This document shows positions 1 to 7,637 of a stretch of DNA of 10,958 nucleotides, piece after piece. Position numbers and translations under genes: made by a program. The notes beneath the pieces were generated by a model. That model was not told where the DNA came from and did no database searches. It worked only from the letters and a program-made list of their open reading frames with translations. The stretch's first letter is position 1. The number at the start of each line of letters is the position of its first letter. Origin of the DNA: an uncultured Collinsella sp. (GTDB lineage: Bacteria; Actinomycetota; Coriobacteriia; Coriobacteriales; Coriobacteriaceae); assembly GCA_902475825.1 (NCBI GenBank), contig CABSBA010000036.1:1-10958 (forward strand). Reading direction: 5' to 3'.

Positions 1-10
1 GGAAACGAGC

Positions 11-2653
11 ATGTTAGATAGATTTACCGATCGCGCGCGTAAGGTCATGTCTATGGCCAAGCAGGAGGCGCTCGATCTTCATTCAAATAAGGTGGGCACC
101 GAGCATCTGCTGCTCGCGCTCGCCAAGGAGGACGAGGGCATTGCCGCGGAGGCGCTGCGCTCGCTCGATATCTCCTACGACGACATCATGGACACCCTCA
201 AGGAGGTCCAGACTACTGTTCCCGAGCCCAGCGAGGAGACCGAGGCCGCTAAGCTCGCCTTTACGCCGCTCGTCATCAGCGTGATGGAGCGCTCTTTCCG
301 CGTGGCGCGCGAGAACAACCAGACCTATGTGTCGACCGAGCACCTACTCATCGGTATCGTCGAAGAGGGCAACGGCATGGCCATGGACATCCTCATGCGC
401 CTAGGTGTGTCGTCCGCCTCCATCAAAAAGGCTATCGAGAAACTCACCGCCAAGGACCAGGACAAGAAGCGTCCACTCGCCGGCGCCGGTGCTGGTCGTC
501 CCGGTGCGGGCCTGCCGTTCTTTAGCGGCTCGGACGCCTCGCAGCAAAAGGGGAGCGGCACCGACACGCTCAAGCAGTTCGCCACCAACCTTACGCAGAA
601 AGCGCGCGACGGTGAGCTCGACCCCGTGATCGGTCGCGAAAAGGAAGTCCAGCGCATGATGGAGATCCTTTCGCGCCGCACCAAGAACAACCCGCTTATC
701 TTGGGTGACCCCGGTGTGGGCAAGACGGCCATCGTCGAGGGGCTGGCGCAGCAGATCGCTGCCGGCAATGTGCCCGAGAACCTTATGAACCAGAACATCT
801 GGACGCTCGACCTGCCGGGTCTTGTCGCGGGCGCCAAGTATCGCGGTGAGTTTGAGGAGCGCCTCAAGAACGTGATCCAGGAGGCGACCGAAGCCGACGA
901 CGTCATCCTGTTTATCGACGAGATGCACACCATCATCGGTGCCGGTTCCGCCGAGGGATCCATCGATGCAAGCTCCATGCTCAAACCCGTGCTCGCGCGC
1001 GGCGCTTTCCAGATTATCGGTGCCACGACGGCCGAGGAGTTCCGTAAGTACCTCACTAAGGATCCGGCCTTTGAGCGCCGCTTCCAGACCATCGATGTCG
1101 AGGAGCCGAGCGTCGAGGACACGGTCAAAATCCTGACCGCGCTCAAGCCGCGCTACGAGGAGCACCACCACGTGCGCTACACGCAGGGTGCTATCGAGGC
1201 CGCCGCGAACCTCTCCAACCGCTACATTCAGGACCGCTTCCTGCCCGATAAGGCCATCGACCTCATCGACGAGGCCGGTGCTCGCGCCCGCATCGCCGCC
1301 AACCGTGCACCTGAGCCGGTGCGCGAGGCCGAACATCGCGTCGAAGAGCTCAAGGCTGCCGCACAGGAGGCTACCGAGAGCGACGACATGAACAAGGCTG
1401 CCGAGATCACTGAGCAGCAAAAGGCTGCCGAGATTGAGCTTGCCGAGGCCAAGGCTGCCTGGACGGCCGAGCTCGACGCCAGCCCGCTCACCATCGATGT
1501 CGCCCAGATTGCCGACATCGTGTCCGTGACCTCGGGCGTGCCAGTGTCTTCGCTCACCGAGAGCGAGAGCCGTCGCCTGCTGCAGGCCGAAAGCGTGCTC
1601 AAGACCCGCATTATCGGCCAGGACGAGGCCGTCGAGGCCGTTGCCAAGGCCGTGCGCCGCAGCCGCTCGCCGCTCAAGGACCCGCGCCGCCCTGGCGGCA
1701 GCTTTATCTTCCTGGGCCCCACCGGCACGGGCAAGACCGAGCTCGCCAAGACGCTCGCCGAGTATCTCTTTGGTAGCAAGGACGCGCTCATCAGCTTCGA
1801 CATGTCGGAGTTCGGTAGCGAGTTCGAGGTCTCCAAGCTTATCGGTAGCCCTCCGGGCTACGTGGGCCACGACGAGGGCGGTCAGCTCACCAAGGCCGTT
1901 CGTCGTCATCCGTACTCGGTCGTGCTGTTCGATGAGATCGAGAAGGCGCACCCTGATATCTTCAACATTCTGCTGCAGGTGCTGGAGGAGGGCCGCCTGA
2001 CCGATAGCCAGGGCAAGACGGTCGATTTCCGCAACACTGTGATTATCATGACGTCCAACGTGGGCGCCCGCGAGATCGCGCAGGATGCGAGCGTGGGCTT
2101 TGGCACCACCGGAGAGCAGGGTCTTACGTCGAGTGAGATTCGCGGCCGTGCGATGGGCGAGCTCAAGCGCCTGTTCCGCCCCGAGCTGCTCAACCGTATC
2201 GATGACATCGTGGTGTTCCAGAAGCTTTCGGGTGAGAACCTGACCAAGATCGCTCACCTGCTGGTGGACGACCTGCGCCAGCGCCTGATTGCCAACGGCA
2301 TGAACATCAAGCTCACCGATGCGGCCTACGACAAGATCGTGGCCGAGGGCACTGATCTTACCAATGGCGCGCGTCCGCTGCGCCGTGCCATCCAAAAGCT
2401 CATCGAGGACCCGCTGTCCGAGGAGCTGCTGGCCGGCGAGTGGGGCGAGGGCGATACCGTCCTGTGCGATGTGGCCGATGGCAAGTTTGTCTTTAGCCAC
2501 GGCACGGGCGAGATCCCGGCACCGCGTCCGGCGGGCACGCTCGGTGGCGATACCGCTCCGGCGGCGCCGCACACTGGCAGCGCTGCGCCCGTCAGCGGCG
2601 GCGTGACCTCGGGCCCCGGCGGCATGATGCAAGCCGGTTCCGGCGCGCTGTAG
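11..2653 (+). CDS. clpC: ATP-dependent Clp protease ATP-binding subunit ClpC (AAA+ unfoldase)
   Basis: Cytoplasmic class I Clp/Hsp100 unfoldase that threads substrates into the ClpP peptidase. Seen in the 880-residue product: an N-terminal double Clp-N repeat (about 1-145, opening [12 protein letters not shown]); first AAA+ module with Walker A GDPGVGKT (232-239), Walker B with D303-E304 and a GAKYRGEF pore loop; a short charged helical linker rich in Glu, Ala and Lys (about 440-485), the place of the ClpC middle/UVR-like segment; second AAA+ module with Walker A GPTGTGKT (569-576), GSPPGYVG pore loop and D641-E642; and a V695-G696-F697 tripeptide in the ClpP-docking loop, as in ClpC proteins. 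This separates it from ClpB (long M domain, no docking loop). Residues about 834-880 form a Gly/Ala/Pro tail. The start fits the family N-terminus; only 10 bases upstream are visible (GGAAAC could be part of a ribosome site). Full length, intact. Confidence 0.97.
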   Translation: MLDRFTDRARKVMSMAKQEALDLHSNKVGTEHLLLALAKEDEGIAAEALRSLDISYDDIMDTLKEVQTTVPEPSEETEAAKLAFTPLVISVMERSFRVARENNQTYVSTEHLLIGIVEEGNGMAMDILMRLGVSSASIKKAIEKLTAKDQDKKRPLAGAGAGRPGAGLPFFSGSDASQQKGSGTDTLKQFATNLTQKARDGELDPVIGREKEVQRMMEILSRRTKNNPLILGDPGVGKTAIVEGLAQQIAAGNVPENLMNQNIWTLDLPGLVAGAKYRGEFEERLKNVIQEATEADDVILFIDEMHTIIGAGSAEGSIDASSMLKPVLARGAFQIIGATTAEEFRKYLTKDPAFERRFQTIDVEEPSVEDTVKILTALKPRYEEHHHVRYTQGAIEAAANLSNRYIQDRFLPDKAIDLIDEAGARARIAANRAPEPVREAEHRVEELKAAAQEATESDDMNKAAEITEQQKAAEIELAEAKAAWTAELDASPLTIDVAQIADIVSVTSGVPVSSLTESESRRLLQAESVLKTRIIGQDEAVEAVAKAVRRSRSPLKDPRRPGGSFIFLGPTGTGKTELAKTLAEYLFGSKDALISFDMSEFGSEFEVSKLIGSPPGYVGHDEGGQLTKAVRRHPYSVVLFDEIEKAHPDIFNILLQVLEEGRLTDSQGKTVDFRNTVIIMTSNVGAREIAQDASVGFGTTGEQGLTSSEIRGRAMGELKRLFRPELLNRIDDIVVFQKLSGENLTKIAHLLVDDLRQRLIANGMNIKLTDAAYDKIVAEGTDLTNGARPLRRAIQKLIEDPLSEELLAGEWGEGDTVLCDVADGKFVFSHGTGEIPAPRPAGTLGGDTAPAAPHTGSAAPVSGGVTSGPGGMMQAGSGAL

Positions 2654-2678
2654 GTTGTGGCGACAATTTGATACGTGT

Positions 2679-2711
2679 AATCGAGGCGTTCTGGCAAGGG
2701 CGCCTCGATTT
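2679..2711 (+). terminator. Hairpin terminator after clpC
   Basis: A perfect 10-bp stem (AATCGAGGCG, 2679-2688, with CGCCTCGATT, 2701-2710) encloses a 12-nt loop 25 bases after the clpC stop. The stem runs into only a short T run (ATTTG), so termination may be partial. It marks the likely end of the clpC transcript. Confidence 0.65.
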
Positions 2712-2793
2712 GTAGAGCTGCGAAGTTGTGACCGTTGCGCTATGCGGTTCGCCGTTAGCCGATGATGCGAGAGCGCTCGGCGTATTCGACTGG

Positions 2794-2822
2794 TTTATGC
2801 AAACAAAGTCTGGGAATATACA
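2794..2822 (+). promoter_or_regulatory. Weak candidate promoter for pepD
   Basis: TATACA (2817-2822, 4 of 6 to the -10 consensus) lies 17 bases after TTTATG (2794-2799, 3 of 6 to the -35 consensus), about 45 bases before the pepD start. The clpC terminator upstream implies that pepD needs its own promoter somewhere in 2712-2866, and this is the best match I see. It could be chance. Confidence 0.25.
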
Positions 2823-2866
2823 AGGCGCATGTCTTATTGTCTAACCAGTTGCGCCAAGGAGGCACC

Positions 2867-4324
2867 ATGGACTACAAGATTACCGGCTACGAGCCCGCCC
2901 AGCTGTTCCATTTCTTTGAGGAGGTCAGCGCGATCCCCCGTGGGTCTGGCAACGAGAAGGGCATCAGCGATTTCCTGGTTGCGTTTGCCAAGGAGCGCGG
3001 TCTCGATGTGTACCAGGACGAGGTCTACAACGTCATCATTCGCAAGCCCGCTTCTGCCGGCGCCGAGAATGCCCCGGCCGTCATGCTGCAGGGCCACATC
3101 GACATGGTGTGCGACAAGTTGGGTTCCGTTGAGCACGACTTTACGACCGATGGTATCGACCTGGTCGTCAAGGACGGCGTCCTCACCGCTAACGGCACCA
3201 CCCTGGGCGCCGACAACGGCATTGCTGTCGCTCTGATGCTTACCGTGCTCAACGACGATTCGATTGCTCATCCGGCCCTCGAGTGCGTGTTCACCACCGA
3301 CGAGGAGACCGGCCTGGTCGGCGCCGAGACGCTCGACAAGTCCCAGATCAGCGCCCGCACCATGATTAACCTTGACTCCGAGGAAGAGGGCGTTGCCACC
3401 GTCAGCTGCGCCGGCGGCGTCGTCGTTACCTACACCTGCCCGATCGCGCGCGAGCACAAGACCGGCAGCACCCTTACGCTCGAGATCTCCGGCCTGCTGG
3501 GTGGTCACTCCGGCTCCGACATCAACCTGGAGCGCGGCAACGGCAACCTCATCATGGCCCGTATCATCGACCGTCTGATGGTCGCCGGCGAGCCCGCCAT
3601 CGTCAGCTTTAACGGCGGCACCAAGGACAACGCCATCAACCGTGAGTGCAAGGCTGTTCTGGTCTACGCCGACCACGCTGCCGCCGAGGCCGCGGCCCAG
3701 ATCGCAAAGGGCATCATCGCCGACGTCACCGCCGAGCTCGAGGTCTTCGACCCCGGCTTTACCTGCACCGTCGAGATTGCCGACAGCGTTGAGGTCGAGG
3801 CCATGGACCAGAAGTCCGCGCTTGCCCTCATCCGCGCCCTGCGTCTTGCCCCTAACGGCGTGATTCGCCGCAACGTCGCCACCGACGGCTCCGTCGAGGT
3901 TTCCTCCAACATCGGTGTGGTTGCCACTTCTGACGACGAGGTCAAGATCATGCTGTCCCCGCGCTCCTCGATCACCTCGCTGCAGAACGAGTTCAAGGAC
4001 CGCCTGCAGACGCTGGCCGATGTCCTGGGCTTCGACGCCAAGTTTGAGTTCGAGTATCCCGGCTGGAGCTATGCCGAGCATTCGCCGGTCCGCGACGTCT
4101 TTGTCGAGAGCTATCGTGAGCTCTTTGGCTCCGAGCTGCGCATCGAGTCCATTCACGCCGGCCTTGAGTGCGGCCTGTTTGCCGAGGCCCTGCACGGCCT
4201 GGACGCCATTGCCGTGGGCCCGACGCTCTCCGATGTCCACACCCCGGACGAGAGCATGGAGCTCGCTTCTGCCGAGCGCTTCTACGAGCTGCTCATCGAC
4301 GTCCTCAAGCGCCTCGCTGCGTAA
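2867..4324 (+). CDS. pepD: Aminoacyl-histidine dipeptidase (Xaa-His dipeptidase), M20 family
   Basis: Cytosolic di-metal exopeptidase that splits dipeptides such as Xaa-His (carnosine type) and recycles amino acids. All M20 landmarks are visible in the 485-residue product: GHIDMVCD with H77 and D79, GADNG with bridging D116, TDEET with E146-E147, INLDSEEEG with D170, GGHSGSDI with H214 in the lid domain, and VHTPDES with H458. H77, D116, E147, D170 and H458 match the five metal ligands of E. coli PepD with a constant shift of three residues, and the length is the same, which supports PepD over shorter M20 peptidases (PepT, DapE). The start is ATG 2867, chosen because AAGGAGG (2856-2862) stands just before it and because MDYKITGYEP is the usual PepD N-terminus; an in-frame extension to 2762 lacks both. 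It converges on mntP across a shared terminator. Exact substrate range is family inference. Confidence 0.93.
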   Translation: MDYKITGYEPAQLFHFFEEVSAIPRGSGNEKGISDFLVAFAKERGLDVYQDEVYNVIIRKPASAGAENAPAVMLQGHIDMVCDKLGSVEHDFTTDGIDLVVKDGVLTANGTTLGADNGIAVALMLTVLNDDSIAHPALECVFTTDEETGLVGAETLDKSQISARTMINLDSEEEGVATVSCAGGVVVTYTCPIAREHKTGSTLTLEISGLLGGHSGSDINLERGNGNLIMARIIDRLMVAGEPAIVSFNGGTKDNAINRECKAVLVYADHAAAEAAAQIAKGIIADVTAELEVFDPGFTCTVEIADSVEVEAMDQKSALALIRALRLAPNGVIRRNVATDGSVEVSSNIGVVATSDDEVKIMLSPRSSITSLQNEFKDRLQTLADVLGFDAKFEFEYPGWSYAEHSPVRDVFVESYRELFGSELRIESIHAGLECGLFAEALHGLDAIAVGPTLSDVHTPDESMELASAERFYELLIDVLKRLAA

Positions 4325-4366
4325 AGGTCGCCTTGGCTAAGCCGCTCTAAAACGGCTGGCAATGAA

Positions 4367-4399
4367 AACGGCCGCCTGGCGTAATGCCGGGCGGCCGTT
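4367..4399. terminator. Bidirectional terminator between convergent pepD and mntP
   Basis: AACGGCCGCCTGGC (4367-4380) pairs with GCCGGGCGGCCGTT (4386-4399): 14 bp with one T-G position and a 5-nt loop. On the minus strand the stem is followed by GTTTTC, a modest U run serving mntP; on the plus strand it is followed by ATTCG and terminates pepD less canonically. The genes end 42 bases before and 5 bases after it. Confidence 0.8.
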
Positions 4400-4404
4400 A
4401 TTCG

Positions 4405-4983
4405 TTACAGTGCGAGGATCCCCAGGTGCTCAAGCAAGATCTTAAGCCCGATGAGGACGAGTACGACGCCACCCACGATGGTGGCGGGTTTTTCGTAGCG
4501 CGCGCCAAAGGTGTGGCCGATCGCCACGCCGGCGATGGAGAAGACAAAGGTCGTGATGCCAATGAGTGACACGGCGGGAACGATGTCGACCGAGAGCGCC
4601 GCAAACGAGATACCCACGGCGAGCGCGTCAATCGAGGTGGCGATGGCGAGAATCAGGTATTCTCCCAGGTCAATCCTCTCGGCATCCTTGTTGTCGCCTT
4701 CGCCCTCGTCTTCGGTAAAGGCTTCCCACAGCATCTTGCCGCCGATAAAGGCCAAAAGGATAAAGGCAATCCAATGGTCGATGGGGCCGATGATGCCCAT
4801 AAATTGGCTGCCGAGTGCCCAACCGATCACGGGCATGCCGGCCTGAAAGCCGCCAAAGAACAGGCCGAGCACCACGGCGACCTTAAGGTTGATCTTTTTC
4901 ATGCCGAGGCCCTTGCAGATGGATACGGCAAAGGCGTCCATCGAAAGGCCAACGGCAAGCAACACAAGCTCTACGAGTCCCAT
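4405..4983 (-). CDS. mntP: Manganese efflux pump MntP
   Basis: Inner-membrane Mn2+ exporter that protects the cell from manganese excess. The 192-residue product has six predicted hydrophobic segments in two homologous halves, each with the family signature: SMDAFAV (D16) in the first helix and SIDALAV (D119) in the fourth. These correspond to the essential Asp16 and Asp118 of E. coli MntP. A charged, acidic linker (about 90-104, EDEGEGDNKD) joins the halves. Start: ATG at 4983, with a GAGGGAG ribosome site (4991-4997) seven bases before it; the product then begins MGLVELVLLAVGLSMDAF, as in the family. An upstream in-frame ATG at 5139 would translate through the riboswitch and terminator and is rejected. 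The riboswitch upstream independently supports the manganese assignment. It stands alone, on the opposite strand from its neighbours. Confidence 0.95.
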   Translation of the reverse strand: MGLVELVLLAVGLSMDAFAVSICKGLGMKKINLKVAVVLGLFFGGFQAGMPVIGWALGSQFMGIIGPIDHWIAFILLAFIGGKMLWEAFTEDEGEGDNKDAERIDLGEYLILAIATSIDALAVGISFAALSVDIVPAVSLIGITTFVFSIAGVAIGHTFGARYEKPATIVGGVVLVLIGLKILLEHLGILAL

Positions 4984-5034
4984 AGTCTGGCTCCCTCTCT
5001 GCGGGCAGGCCCGCATGTACCTCTGGTGGGGGAG

Positions 5035-5085
5035 CAACAAAAAGAGACCCGTGGCGTACGCGTTGCGCGCACAACCACGAGTCTC
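5035..5085 (-). terminator. Intrinsic terminator in the mntP leader (riboswitch expression platform)
   Basis: In the minus-strand RNA, GAGACTCGTGG (5085-5075) pairs with CCACGGGTCTC (5054-5044) in an 11-bp stem with one U.G pair; the 20-nt GC-rich loop can pair further. The stem leads directly into TTTTTGTTG (5043-5035). It lies between the aptamer and the mntP start, so it should stop transcription before mntP unless the upstream aptamer changes the fold: low Mn2+ off, high Mn2+ on, as known for this riboswitch class. Confidence 0.85.
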
Positions 5086-5091
5086 GTTCAT

Positions 5092-5173
5092 TAAGGCAAG
5101 CCAGGCCGCATTGGCCAGTATGTTGACTTGCCGCGCCACCGGAGGCGAACCCGGTCACGCGACTACTCCCTCA
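5092..5173 (-). promoter_or_regulatory. Manganese riboswitch aptamer (yybP-ykoY class) controlling mntP
   Basis: Read on the minus strand, the leader opens with UGAGGGAGUAGUC, containing the conserved GGGAGUAG of loop L1. A GC-rich arm follows with the hairpin ACCGG-GUUCGCCU-CCGGU. Then comes GUCAACAUACUGG, containing the ACAUAC segment seen in loop L3 of the class (the Lactococcus lactis aptamer has UUGACAUACG there). UGAGG at the 5' end (5173-5169) can pair with CCUUA (5096-5092) to close P1. The terminator begins seven bases after P1. Gene context (mntP) is the classic one for this Mn2+-sensing RNA. Exact helix limits were drawn by hand and may shift by a few bases. Confidence 0.88.
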
Positions 5174-5181
5174 TTTATGTG

Positions 5182-5210
5182 ATTCTCGATGCTACCACAT
5201 GAGTAGTCAA
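5182..5210 (-). promoter_or_regulatory. Promoter of the mntP riboswitch transcript
   Basis: On the minus strand TTGACT (5210-5205, 5 of 6 to the -35 consensus) stands 17 bases before GAGAAT (5187-5182, 4 of 6 to the -10 consensus). Initiation would fall near 5175, right at the first base of the aptamer, which independently supports this placement. The promoter sits inside an 8-bp inverted repeat (5161-5168 and 5201-5208). Confidence 0.7.
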
Positions 5211-5354
5211 TTTGGGACGGGCTCTTTTGACTCCTAAATAGCTACCCCAGCGGTGTTCGCTCATTCTGTAAGCATCGGATTTCGCGAGCGCTGCAGACGC
5301 AAACCGTGAGAAACTATTTAGCGTTTATGGAGCGTATACGATGGGAGCGATGCC
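5211..5354 (+). other. Leader region upstream of disA, no clear promoter
   Basis: This stretch separates the divergent mntP promoter from disA and must hold the start of the disA operon transcript, but I find no strong -35/-10 pair. TATTTA (5315-5320) and TATACG (5335-5340) are weak -10-like boxes without a good partner. Visible structure: CTAAATAG (5234-5241) is inverted as CTATTTAG (5314-5321), and CGTATACG (5333-5340) is a perfect 8-bp palindrome just before the disA ribosome site. No coding sequence is supported here. Confidence 0.4.
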
Positions 5355-6422
5355 TTGGATAAGAACGAGCTGCAAAAGCGTATGGAACAGGCCATCCGCC
5401 TGACGGCACCTGGTCAGCCGATCCGCACTGCCCTCGACATGATCATCGCCGGTCACCTGGGCGCCCTTATCTGCGTTGGCGACACCGAAAACGTGCTTGC
5501 TGCCGGTAACGACGGCTTCCCGCTCAACATTTCGTTCACCTCGAACCGTCTGTTCGAGCTCTCCAAGATGGACGGCGCCATTGTCATCGACGGCGACCTC
5601 ACCCAGATCCTGCGCGCCAACTTCCACCTCAATCCCGATCCCTCGCTTGCCACGAGCGAGACAGGTATGCGTCACCGCACCGCCGCTCGCATGTCGGTGC
5701 TCACCGATGCCATCGTGATCTCGGTCTCGGCCCGTCGTGCCGTCGTCAACGTGTACGTTCACGGCAAGAGCTACGAGATCCAGCCCGTCACCACCATCAT
5801 GAGCTCGGTCAACCAGCTCGTCGCCACGCTCCAGACCACCCGTCAGTCGCTCGATCGCTCCCTGCTGCGTCTGACGGCCCTCGAGCTCGACGACTATGTT
5901 ACGCTCGCCGACATTACCGGTATTTTCTCGAGCTTCGAGATCATGCAGCAGGCAAAGACTGAGCTTAAGGATTGCATCGTCAAGTTGGGTAACCAGGGCA
6001 AGCTCGTACAGATGCAGCTCGAGCAGCTCGCGGGCTCCAGCATGGATACCGAATACGACCTGATGATCCGCGACTACGCGAGTGACTCTTCCGAGGCTAA
6101 TGCCGAGAAGATTCGCGCCAACCTGAGCCGTATGACACCTAAGGACCTGTCCGACCCACAGCATGTGGCGGCGGTTCTGGGTTACGACGACCTGGACGAG
6201 GACTCCGTCATGACGCCGCTGGGCCTGCGCACGCTTTCGCGCGTGTCCGTCGTGCGCGACGGCGTGGCCGAGAAGATCGTCGACGAGTACGGCTCGTTGC
6301 AGGAGCTCATGGACGACATCAGCGAGGATCCGGAGCGCCTGGGCGACTTTGGCGTTAACAACCCTGCCATTCTTGCGGACTCCCTGTACCGCATGAAGGG
6401 CACCAAACAGGGGAACGCATAA
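5355..6422 (+). CDS. disA: DNA integrity scanning diadenylate cyclase DisA
   Basis: Condenses two ATP into the second messenger c-di-AMP; the octamer binds branched DNA such as recombination intermediates, which inhibits synthesis. The 355-residue length is typical of DisA. Visible parts: N-terminal DAC domain (about 1-145) with the catalytic DGA motif at D73-G74-A75 (KMDGAIVIDGD) and the RHR motif at 106-108 (GMRHRTAARMS); a helical linker (about 150-290); and a C-terminal helix-hairpin-helix DNA-binding region (about 295-355, LGLRTLSRVSVV and LQELMDDISEDPERL). The start is TTG at 5355: it gives the family N-terminus MDKNELQKRMEQAIRL and has GGGAG (5343-5347) seven bases upstream; the nearby ATGs at 5329, 5341 and 5350 are out of frame, and the first in-frame ATG is codon 10. 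The gene begins the plus-strand operon, and its stop overlaps the ispD start by one base (TAATG). Confidence 0.96.
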   Translation: MDKNELQKRMEQAIRLTAPGQPIRTALDMIIAGHLGALICVGDTENVLAAGNDGFPLNISFTSNRLFELSKMDGAIVIDGDLTQILRANFHLNPDPSLATSETGMRHRTAARMSVLTDAIVISVSARRAVVNVYVHGKSYEIQPVTTIMSSVNQLVATLQTTRQSLDRSLLRLTALELDDYVTLADITGIFSSFEIMQQAKTELKDCIVKLGNQGKLVQMQLEQLAGSSMDTEYDLMIRDYASDSSEANAEKIRANLSRMTPKDLSDPQHVAAVLGYDDLDEDSVMTPLGLRTLSRVSVVRDGVAEKIVDEYGSLQELMDDISEDPERLGDFGVNNPAILADSLYRMKGTKQGNA

Positions 6423-7150
6423 TGGCGCCCGTATGCGCCGTGGTCGTTGCCGGTGGCAGCGGCCAGCGCTTTGGAAATCCCGGCGGCAAGCAGCTCGTTA
6501 ACGTGGCGGGCCGTCCGCTCATGAGCTGGTCCATCCGCGCGTTCGATCGGAGCGACAAGGTCGGCCACATCGTGGTGGTGTGTCCTGCCGAGCGCCGCGC
6601 CGAGATGCGCCGCCTGGCCATCGATCCGTTTGACTATGACACGCCCATCAGCTTTGCCGATGCCGGCGATACCCGTCAGGATTCCACCCGTGCCGGCGTG
6701 CATGCGGTTCCGGCGGGTTTCGAATATGTCGCCATCCACGACGGCGCCCGTCCGCTCATCACGACCGAGGCCATCGATCATGCGATCGACGTGCTTGTGG
6801 GCGACCGCTCGCTCGACGGCGTCGTGTGCGGTCAGCCCGCGATCGACACGCTCAAGATCGTCGACGGCGATAATATCGTCGAGACGCCGCCGCGTGAGCT
6901 CTACTGGGCCGCACAGACGCCGCAGATCTTTAGCGTCGACGCCATGAAGCGCGCCCACACCGCAGCTATCGCCGAGGGCTTTATCGGGACCGACGATTCT
7001 TCGCTGGTCGAGCGCATGGGTGGGCGCGTCCGCTGCGTTCAGAGCCCGCGCGATAACCTTAAGGTGACGGTGCCCGAGGACCTGCGTCCCGTAACCGCGA
7101 TTCTGCTCGGCCGTATGGCCGAGGGAGAGGACCTTCCCCATGTTCAGTAA
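6422..7150 (+). CDS. ispD: 2-C-methyl-D-erythritol 4-phosphate cytidylyltransferase IspD
   Basis: Third step of the MEP isoprenoid pathway: MEP plus CTP gives CDP-methylerythritol and pyrophosphate, in the cytoplasm. The 242-residue product has the nucleotidyltransferase P-loop-like start VVVAGGSGQRFGNPGGKQL, with R16 and K23 in the places of the catalytic Arg20 and Lys27 of E. coli IspD; HDGARPL (106-112); a TDDSSLVE segment; and NLKVTVPEDL with K214, matching E. coli Lys213. Length fits single-domain IspD, so this is not the fused IspDF of some proteobacteria. The start ATG overlaps the disA stop (TAATG) and the gene overlaps ispF by 11 bases, which suggests translational coupling. Confidence 0.96.
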   Translation: MAPVCAVVVAGGSGQRFGNPGGKQLVNVAGRPLMSWSIRAFDRSDKVGHIVVVCPAERRAEMRRLAIDPFDYDTPISFADAGDTRQDSTRAGVHAVPAGFEYVAIHDGARPLITTEAIDHAIDVLVGDRSLDGVVCGQPAIDTLKIVDGDNIVETPPRELYWAAQTPQIFSVDAMKRAHTAAIAEGFIGTDDSSLVERMGGRVRCVQSPRDNLKVTVPEDLRPVTAILLGRMAEGEDLPHVQ

Positions 7151-7634
7151 CCTGCGCATTGGACACGGCTACGACGTTCACCGTCTGGTGGAGGGGCGTC
7201 GATGTATCATCGGCGGGGTTGATATCCCCTACGAGCGTGGCCTGCTGGGCCACTCGGATGCCGATGTGCTCGCGCACGCCTTGGCCGATGCCATTCTGGG
7301 TGCCTGCCGCGGGGGAGACATCGGCAAGCTATTCCCCGACACCGATCCTGCCTACGAGGGTGCCGATTCGATGGTGCTGCTCGCTCGCGTGATGGACTAT
7401 GCGCGCGAGCTGGGCTTTGAGTTTGTCGATGCCGATTGCACCATTGCCTGTCAGCAACCCAAGATCACCCCGCACCGCGATGCCATGCGCGCCAACCTTG
7501 CCCATGCATTGGGCGTTGACGTCGAAAACGTGGGCGTCGCTGCCACTACGACCGAAAAGCTCGGCTGGGAAGGCCAGGGCGAGGGAATTGGCGCCTGGGC
7601 CGTCTGTCTGCTACAGAAAACCGTTAAGGAGTAA
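7140..7634 (+). CDS. ispF: 2-C-methyl-D-erythritol 2,4-cyclodiphosphate synthase IspF
   Basis: Fifth MEP-pathway enzyme: cyclises CDP-methylerythritol 2-phosphate to MEcPP with release of CMP; works as a trimer with one divalent metal per site. The 164-residue product shows GHGYDVH with metal ligands D12 and H14, LLGHSDADVLAHALAD with third ligand H46, GDIGKLFPDTDP, and the C-terminal ATTTEKLGWEGQGEGI nucleotide-site motif. Spacing matches E. coli IspF (D8, H10, H42) with a constant shift of four. It starts inside the end of ispD, with a GAGGGAGAGG ribosome site in ispD coding sequence. The intermediate enzyme IspE is not in the window. Confidence 0.97.
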   Translation: MFSNLRIGHGYDVHRLVEGRRCIIGGVDIPYERGLLGHSDADVLAHALADAILGACRGGDIGKLFPDTDPAYEGADSMVLLARVMDYARELGFEFVDADCTIACQQPKITPHRDAMRANLAHALGVDVENVGVAATTTEKLGWEGQGEGIGAWAVCLLQKTVKE

Positions 7635-7637
7635 CGA

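Noticed and set aside
401..2632. Very long open frame antisense to clpC, and similar antisense frames opposite pepD, cysS and the rlmB-rae1 region
   Set aside because: High GC with strong third-position bias leaves reverse frames open; the translations are low-complexity Leu/Gly/Asp/Val mixtures with no recognisable domain.
2762..2866. In-frame upstream extension of pepD
   Set aside because: ATG 2867 has AAGGAGG just before it and gives the usual PepD start; the extension overlaps the likely promoter region and looks non-coding.
4984..5139. Upstream in-frame ATG for mntP (adds 52 residues)
   Set aside because: It would translate through the riboswitch and the terminator, has no family similarity, and the ATG at 4983 has a good ribosome site and the standard MntP N-terminus.
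5211..5354. c-di-AMP (ydaO-type) riboswitch or clear promoter before disA
   Set aside because: No recognisable aptamer sequence; TTGACT at 5227-5232 has no -10 partner at proper spacing, and the -10-like boxes near disA lack a -35.
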